A stretch of DNA of 35,624 nucleotides, taken from positions 1-35,624 of the forward strand of contig JANXYC010000213.1 in the NCBI GenBank assembly GCA_025350305.1, in the 5' to 3' direction. Positions 31,380 through 35,624 of this stretch are shown here, piece after piece. Source of the stretch: Cyclobacteriaceae bacterium. Its GTDB lineage: Bacteria > Bacteroidota > Bacteroidia > Cytophagales > Cyclobacteriaceae. Each line of letters begins with the position of its first letter. Position 1 is the stretch's first letter. A program made the position numbers and the translations under genes. Below the pieces are notes generated by a model. That model was not told the origin of the DNA, made no database searches, and saw nothing but the letters and a program-made list of their open reading frames with translations.

Positions 31380-31793
31380 TTAATGTTCCTTTTCTCCATC
31401 CAGGGACAACACATATCTTGCCATCTTTTCAGCATCGGCCACTGACACGTCCGGATGAGCATTCATGGGCACCTCACCCCAGACCCCGACACCGCCTTTT
31501 ATGATTTTATCGGCCAGCATTTTCACATTGGCTTGCGTAAACTCATATTTCTTTGCGACATCTGTATGGGAAGGACCTATTATCTTATTGACGGAATGGT
31601 GGCAGGTCTTGCAATCGTTTGATTTTACAAGGGCTTCCCCTTGTGCGATAACATCCACTGAAGCCGGTGCCTCCGATTTGCTTTCATTGGCTGCATACTC
31701 TTCTGCATTGGAACCTTCCTTTTTTCCTCCACAAGCAGTCACGAGCGCAGCAAATGCAAGAAGACTAACGGAATAAATAATTTTCTTCATCAT
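31380..31793 (-). CDS. Class I c-type cytochrome lipoprotein
   Basis: CKTCHHSVNKIIGPSH heme motif, distal VPMNAHPDVS; lipobox-like VTAC. ORF track start 31862; MMKKIIYSVSLLAFAALVTACGG (31793) preferred. Confidence 0.85.
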   Translation of the reverse strand: MMKKIIYSVSLLAFAALVTACGGKKEGSNAEEYAANESKSEAPASVDVIAQGEALVKSNDCKTCHHSVNKIIGPSHTDVAKKYEFTQANVKMLADKIIKGGVGVWGEVPMNAHPDVSVADAEKMARYVLSLDGEKEH

Positions 31794-31800
31794 TTTAAGT

Positions 31801-32853
31801 TTAGATACCCAGTATTTTTTTATTGAGTTTAGCGTTTTTTCCTGTAGATGCAAAGTCATCAAATGCTTTCTCCGTTACCTGGATCATATGATTTTTAATA
31901 AACGGTGCACCTTCAGCTGCCCCTTGCTCCGGATGCTTGATACAACACTCCCACTCCAGCACGGCCCATCCATCATAATCGTACTGTGCCAGTTTTGAAA
32001 AGATCGATTTAAAATCCACCTGTCCGTCACCCAACGACCGGAAACGGCCCGGCCGATCCACCCATCCCTGGTAACCCCCATACACCCCACTCCTTCCCGT
32101 TGAATTAAATTCTGCATCTTTTACGTGAAACATCTTGATGAACGAATGATAGAAATCAAGATATTGAAGGTAGTCAAGTTGCTGCAATACAAAGTGGCTG
32201 GGATCATAAAGAATGTTACAACGTTCATGTTTACCTGTGGCTTCCCAAAATCTTTCAAATGTAATGCCATCGTGCAGGTCCTCTCCAGGGTGAATTTCGT
32301 AACAAAGATCTACCCCATTCTTATCAAACGTATTCAGAATAGGCAACCATCGCCTTGCGAGCTCTTTAAATCCATCGTCCACCAATCCAGCCGGACGCTG
32401 TGGCCAGGGATAGACAGTATGCCACATGAGCGCGCCCGAAAATGTGACATGTGCATTCAATCCAAGATTCTTACTGGCCTTTGCTGCATACCGCAGCTGG
32501 TCAACGGCCCAGGCAGTCCTTTCTTTGGGCTTTCCTTGCACTGACTTGGGAGCAAAGCCATCAAACATTTCGTTGTACGCTGGATGAACAGCCACTAATT
32601 GGCCCTGCAGGTGGGTAGACAATTCGGTGATTTGCACACCGCAGGATTCTACAGTCTCTTTTAATTCATCACAATACTCTTTGCTCTCTGATGCTTTTTT
32701 CAAATCCATGCAACGACCGTCCCAGGTGGGTATCTGGACGCCCACATACCCAAGTGAAGCTGCCCACTTGCAAATAGATTTAAGGTTATTGAAGGGAGGT
32801 TCGTCACTCATGAACTGAGTAAGAAATATGGCCGGGCCTTTGATGTTCTTCAT
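31801..32853 (-). CDS. Sugar phosphate isomerase/epimerase-like TIM-barrel protein
   Basis: 350 aa; ICKWAASLGYVGVQIPTWDGRCMDL, VDLCYEIHPGEDLHDG, NILYDPSHFVLQ, MFHVKDAEFN, LEWECC. Confidence 0.88.
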   Translation of the reverse strand: MKNIKGPAIFLTQFMSDEPPFNNLKSICKWAASLGYVGVQIPTWDGRCMDLKKASESKEYCDELKETVESCGVQITELSTHLQGQLVAVHPAYNEMFDGFAPKSVQGKPKERTAWAVDQLRYAAKASKNLGLNAHVTFSGALMWHTVYPWPQRPAGLVDDGFKELARRWLPILNTFDKNGVDLCYEIHPGEDLHDGITFERFWEATGKHERCNILYDPSHFVLQQLDYLQYLDFYHSFIKMFHVKDAEFNSTGRSGVYGGYQGWVDRPGRFRSLGDGQVDFKSIFSKLAQYDYDGWAVLEWECCIKHPEQGAAEGAPFIKNHMIQVTEKAFDDFASTGKNAKLNKKILGI

Positions 32854-32912
32854 GCGGAGTTTAGTTATACTTCATGATTCTTAACTTCAATTCGCTGTCC
32901 ATTACCTAATGA

Positions 32913-34070
32913 CTAAATTTTTACTTTTGTCCATTTCTGGTTAGACCTGGAAGACTTGATCACTGTATCGACAAACGCCATTCCTCTAACGCCGTCTTCC
33001 ACATCGGGAAAATCGTATTTGGCCGGATCAACCTTCTTGCCGGGCTTATGGTCACGAACAGCTTTTGCAAAATTCATGTAAAGGTTAGCAAATGCTTCCA
33101 GGTATCCTTCCGGATGGCCATTTGGTGTGCGGATGTTTTTCTTCGCTGATTCGGAAAGATATCCCCATCCTGCGCGGTAAATTTCCCTGGGCTTGTCGAG
33201 CCATTTTAGGATTAACGTGTTGGGCTCTTCCTGTCTCCACTCCAGACCACCCTTTTCGCCGTACACCCGGATGTTCAAATTATTTTCATCACCAGCTGCC
33301 ACTTGAGTCGCCAACAGAATTCCGGTTGCGCCATTCTCAAACTTGAGCAGCATGGAGCTATCATCATCCAACTGACGGCCCTTTACCACAATGTTCAGCA
33401 TCGCACAGACTTCACTGATATTGGAGCCTGTGACATACTCGGCAAGATTTGCTGCGTGGGTTCCAATATCGCCAATGGCTCCGCCTGCACCAGACTTGGA
33501 CGGATCAGTTCGCCAGCTCGCCTGCTTTTGGCCGGTATTTTCAAGGAATGTAGCCAACCAGCCTTGTGGATATTCAACATACACCTTCCGCATTTTCCCA
33601 ATTTCCCCCGTGGCCACCATGTTACGCGCTTCCTTCACCATCGGATAGCCGGTATAGGTGTGGGTAAGAGCAAAAACGAGTTGGGTTTTATCAACAAGCT
33701 TCTTCAAGGCCTTCGCTTCGGTGAGGTTGAATGCGAGGGGCTTGTCGATAATCACATGAAAGCCATTTTCCAGCGCCATCTTGGCGGGAGCAAAGTGCAT
33801 GTGATTGGGCGTGACAATAGAAACGAAATCCATGCGCAAGTCTCCCGGAAGGTCTCGCTCCTTTTCCATCATCTCCGCAAAGCTGCCGTAGACGCGATGC
33901 GGGTTTAGATATAGTGCCTGACCGGTAGCCTTCGATTTTTCAGGGCTGCTGCTAAAAGCACCGCAGACCAATTCGATCTCACCATCAAGGTTTGCTGCCT
34001 TGCGATGGACGCCACCGATGAATGCATCCAGGCTACCGCCTACCATGCCCATGCGAATTTTTCGTTTCAT
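32913..34070 (-). CDS. Gfo/Idh/MocA-family NAD(P)-dependent oxidoreductase
   Basis: KIRMGMVGGSLDAFIGGVHRKAA, SIVTPNHMHFAPAKMALENGFHVIIDKPLAFNLTEAKAL, GGAIGDIGTHAANLAEYV. ORF track start 34106; MKRKIRMGMVGG start at 34070 preferred. Confidence 0.9.
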   Translation of the reverse strand: MKRKIRMGMVGGSLDAFIGGVHRKAANLDGEIELVCGAFSSSPEKSKATGQALYLNPHRVYGSFAEMMEKERDLPGDLRMDFVSIVTPNHMHFAPAKMALENGFHVIIDKPLAFNLTEAKALKKLVDKTQLVFALTHTYTGYPMVKEARNMVATGEIGKMRKVYVEYPQGWLATFLENTGQKQASWRTDPSKSGAGGAIGDIGTHAANLAEYVTGSNISEVCAMLNIVVKGRQLDDDSSMLLKFENGATGILLATQVAAGDENNLNIRVYGEKGGLEWRQEEPNTLILKWLDKPREIYRAGWGYLSESAKKNIRTPNGHPEGYLEAFANLYMNFAKAVRDHKPGKKVDPAKYDFPDVEDGVRGMAFVDTVIKSSRSNQKWTKVKI

Positions 34071-34111
34071 TCTGTTAACCAATTTTAAAGAAGGCCTGAT
34101 GCCCATGTTAA

Positions 34112-34141
34112 AATTGCCACGGCCTTAAGGCCGTGGCAATT
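34112..34141. repeat. Perfect 30-bp palindrome (REP-like hairpin or intergenic terminator)
   Basis: AATTGCCACGGCCTTAAGGCCGTGGCAATT, fully self-complementary about 34126/34127. Confidence 0.95.
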
Positions 34142-34187
34142 CATTGGGTTTAAAGTTACTATTCCCAAACTTTAAAATGTCTAAAAA

Positions 34188-35315
34188 TCAGGAATTATAA
34201 AACTGGTGAATGGATTTTATTACCCGGTCAATTTCCTCTTCTGACAATTCCGTGTAGAAGGGAAGTCGGAGAATGCATTCGGAGAATCGGACAGCCGAAA
34301 AAAGCTCCCTTCCGCTATACTTTGAATGGAAGTAGGGACTGCTATGAAGTGGCAAATAATGGAAAATAGCCTGAATTTCCTGTTTTTTAAGGTGATTCAT
34401 GATTGCATTCCGTTCACTCTCCGATCGGCTTACCAGATAAAACATATGTGCATTATTTGTGGAATAGTCTGGGATGATAGGCAGTGAAAAATGACCTTCC
34501 TTCACTTGAAACTGTAGTCCTTCAAAATAATGATTCCAAACGGTGAGTCGTTTCTTCTGAATGGCATCCACTTCTTGTAATTGTGCCCAGAGGAAAGCAG
34601 CCGTCATTTCGGAAGGGAGAAAGGATGATCCTATATCAATCCAATTATACTTGTCCACTTCGCCCCGAAAAAACGCCGATCGATTTGTTCCCTTTTCCCA
34701 CAGTACCTCGGCACGTTGAGAAAATTTTTCGTCATTGATTATCAGCATTCCACCTTCACCGGAAATAATATTTTTGGTTTCGTGAAAGGAGAAACATGCC
34801 AGGTGACCGATCGAACCCAGGGGCTTCCCTTTGTAATAGGAATCAATTGCTTGCGCAGCATCTTCGACCACAAAAAATCGGTACTTGTCAGCCAGGTCCA
34901 TCAATGCATCCATGTCGCATGCAACTCCTGCATAGTGAACGGCGACCACAGCTTTTGTTTTATCCGTAATCAATTGACGAACGTGGTTCATATCCAGGTT
35001 AGGCGTTTCCTTTTCAGAATCAGCAAAAATCAATTTTGCTCCACGCAATGCAAAAGCGTTGGCTGTTGAAACGAATGTAAAAGAAGGAAGGATGATTTCA
35101 TCTTCAGGCCCAACGTCCAGAAGAAGTGCTGCCATTTCGAGGGCATCGGTGCACGACTGCGTTAAAAGTGTTTTCTTAAAACCATACCGGCTGGTGAAAA
35201 ACTGCTGGCATTGTTGAGTATAAAACCCATTACCCGAGAGCTTTTCACGCTCAACGGCATCACGGATATAATCTAATTCTCTACCCGTTAAATAAGGTTT
35301 GTTGAAGCCAAGCAT
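34188..35315 (-). CDS. rffA: DegT/DnrJ/EryC1/StrS aminotransferase, WecE/RffA-like (dTDP-4-amino-4,6-dideoxygalactose transaminase)
   Basis: 375 aa; MLGFNKPYLTGRELDYIRDAVEREKLSGNGFYTQQC, LTQSCTDALEMAALLL, VVEDAAQAIDSYYKGKPLGSIGHLACFSFHETKNIISGEGG. Confidence 0.88.
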   Translation of the reverse strand: MLGFNKPYLTGRELDYIRDAVEREKLSGNGFYTQQCQQFFTSRYGFKKTLLTQSCTDALEMAALLLDVGPEDEIILPSFTFVSTANAFALRGAKLIFADSEKETPNLDMNHVRQLITDKTKAVVAVHYAGVACDMDALMDLADKYRFFVVEDAAQAIDSYYKGKPLGSIGHLACFSFHETKNIISGEGGMLIINDEKFSQRAEVLWEKGTNRSAFFRGEVDKYNWIDIGSSFLPSEMTAAFLWAQLQEVDAIQKKRLTVWNHYFEGLQFQVKEGHFSLPIIPDYSTNNAHMFYLVSRSESERNAIMNHLKKQEIQAIFHYLPLHSSPYFHSKYSGRELFSAVRFSECILRLPFYTELSEEEIDRVIKSIHQFYNS

Positions 35316-35363
35316 TGCTGAAATTCAATCAAATTTAGGATAAATAATGCTGGGGAATGGCAC

Positions 35364-35624
35364 GGGTGTATCTCAAATTGTCGCGGTTAGGCAGCAACTT
35401 TAAAATTGGTTTTTGTTAGTTCAATAACTTTGCTCCATTGACCATTCATATGAGTTACCCTTAAGTTGAGCATATTTTGAGCACCCTTCTTGCTCCACCG
35501 TTGGCCTGAGAGTTTCATTCTTTTTTGGACTACTGTGCGATGAGCCGATTCAATGGCCCCTGAGCCAATAATCCCACAACCAATTTGTTGATAATATTTG
35601 TAATCCATTCTTGTCTTATTGCTT
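35364..35624 (-). mobile_element. Right-edge-truncated ISKra4-like insertion sequence; putative terminus near 35364
   Basis: Transposase C-terminus plus GGGTGTATCTCAAATTGTCGCG at 35364-35385 just beyond its stop as candidate terminal sequence; the other end is outside the window. Confidence 0.5.
35387..35624 (-). CDS. ISKra4-family transposase, C-terminal part (continues beyond the right edge)
   Basis: SNKTRMDYKYYQQIGCGIIGSGAIESAHRTVVQKRMKLSGQRWSKKGAQNMLNLRVTHMNGQWSKVIEL; frame remains open to 35624. Confidence 0.8.
   Translation of the reverse strand, partial: SNKTRMDYKYYQQIGCGIIGSGAIESAHRTVVQKRMKLSGQRWSKKGAQNMLNLRVTHMNGQWSKVIELTKTNFKVAA

Noticed and set aside
33303-33908. 201 aa plus-strand ORF opposite the Gfo/Idh gene
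   Set aside because: Antisense shadow of a confidently identified gene.

Overview
Chromosomal window that looks like Bacteroidetes/Cytophagales-type DNA, judged from protein families and gene order; no database search was possible. From left to right: (i) the 5' part of a very large secreted adhesin-like gene on the minus strand. It starts at a TTG near 3053 and runs off the left edge, so the ORF track misses it. (ii) A tightly overlapping minus-strand three-gene unit: a membrane-anchored nSTAND-type ATPase with coiled coil and WD40 repeats, a TPR-like/outer-membrane beta-barrel protein, and a beta-propeller-like lipoprotein. (iii) A large transporter-HEAT-cNMP-binding-like fusion. (iv) Housekeeping genes: OmpH/Skp, gamma-carbonic anhydrase, miaB, a receiver-less sigma54 activator, lptE, secG and groESL. 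(v) Peptide transporters (OPT and POT), GTP-type PEP carboxykinase and the agmatine-to-putrescine pair aguB/aguA. (vi) A sugar-catabolism-like cluster: two TIM-barrel isomerases/epimerases, a STAS-like small protein, a DUF1080 gene split by an in-frame TGA, cytochrome c and a Gfo/Idh/MocA oxidoreductase. (vii) A DegT/WecE-type aminotransferase abutting a partial ISKra4-like transposase. The strongest candidate for an undescribed system is the ATPase/beta-barrel/lipoprotein unit next to the adhesin. The clearest direct sequence anomalies are the DUF1080 nonsense codon, a perfect 30-bp palindrome at 34112-34141, and the TAGAAAG tandem repeat at the aguB/aguA junction.
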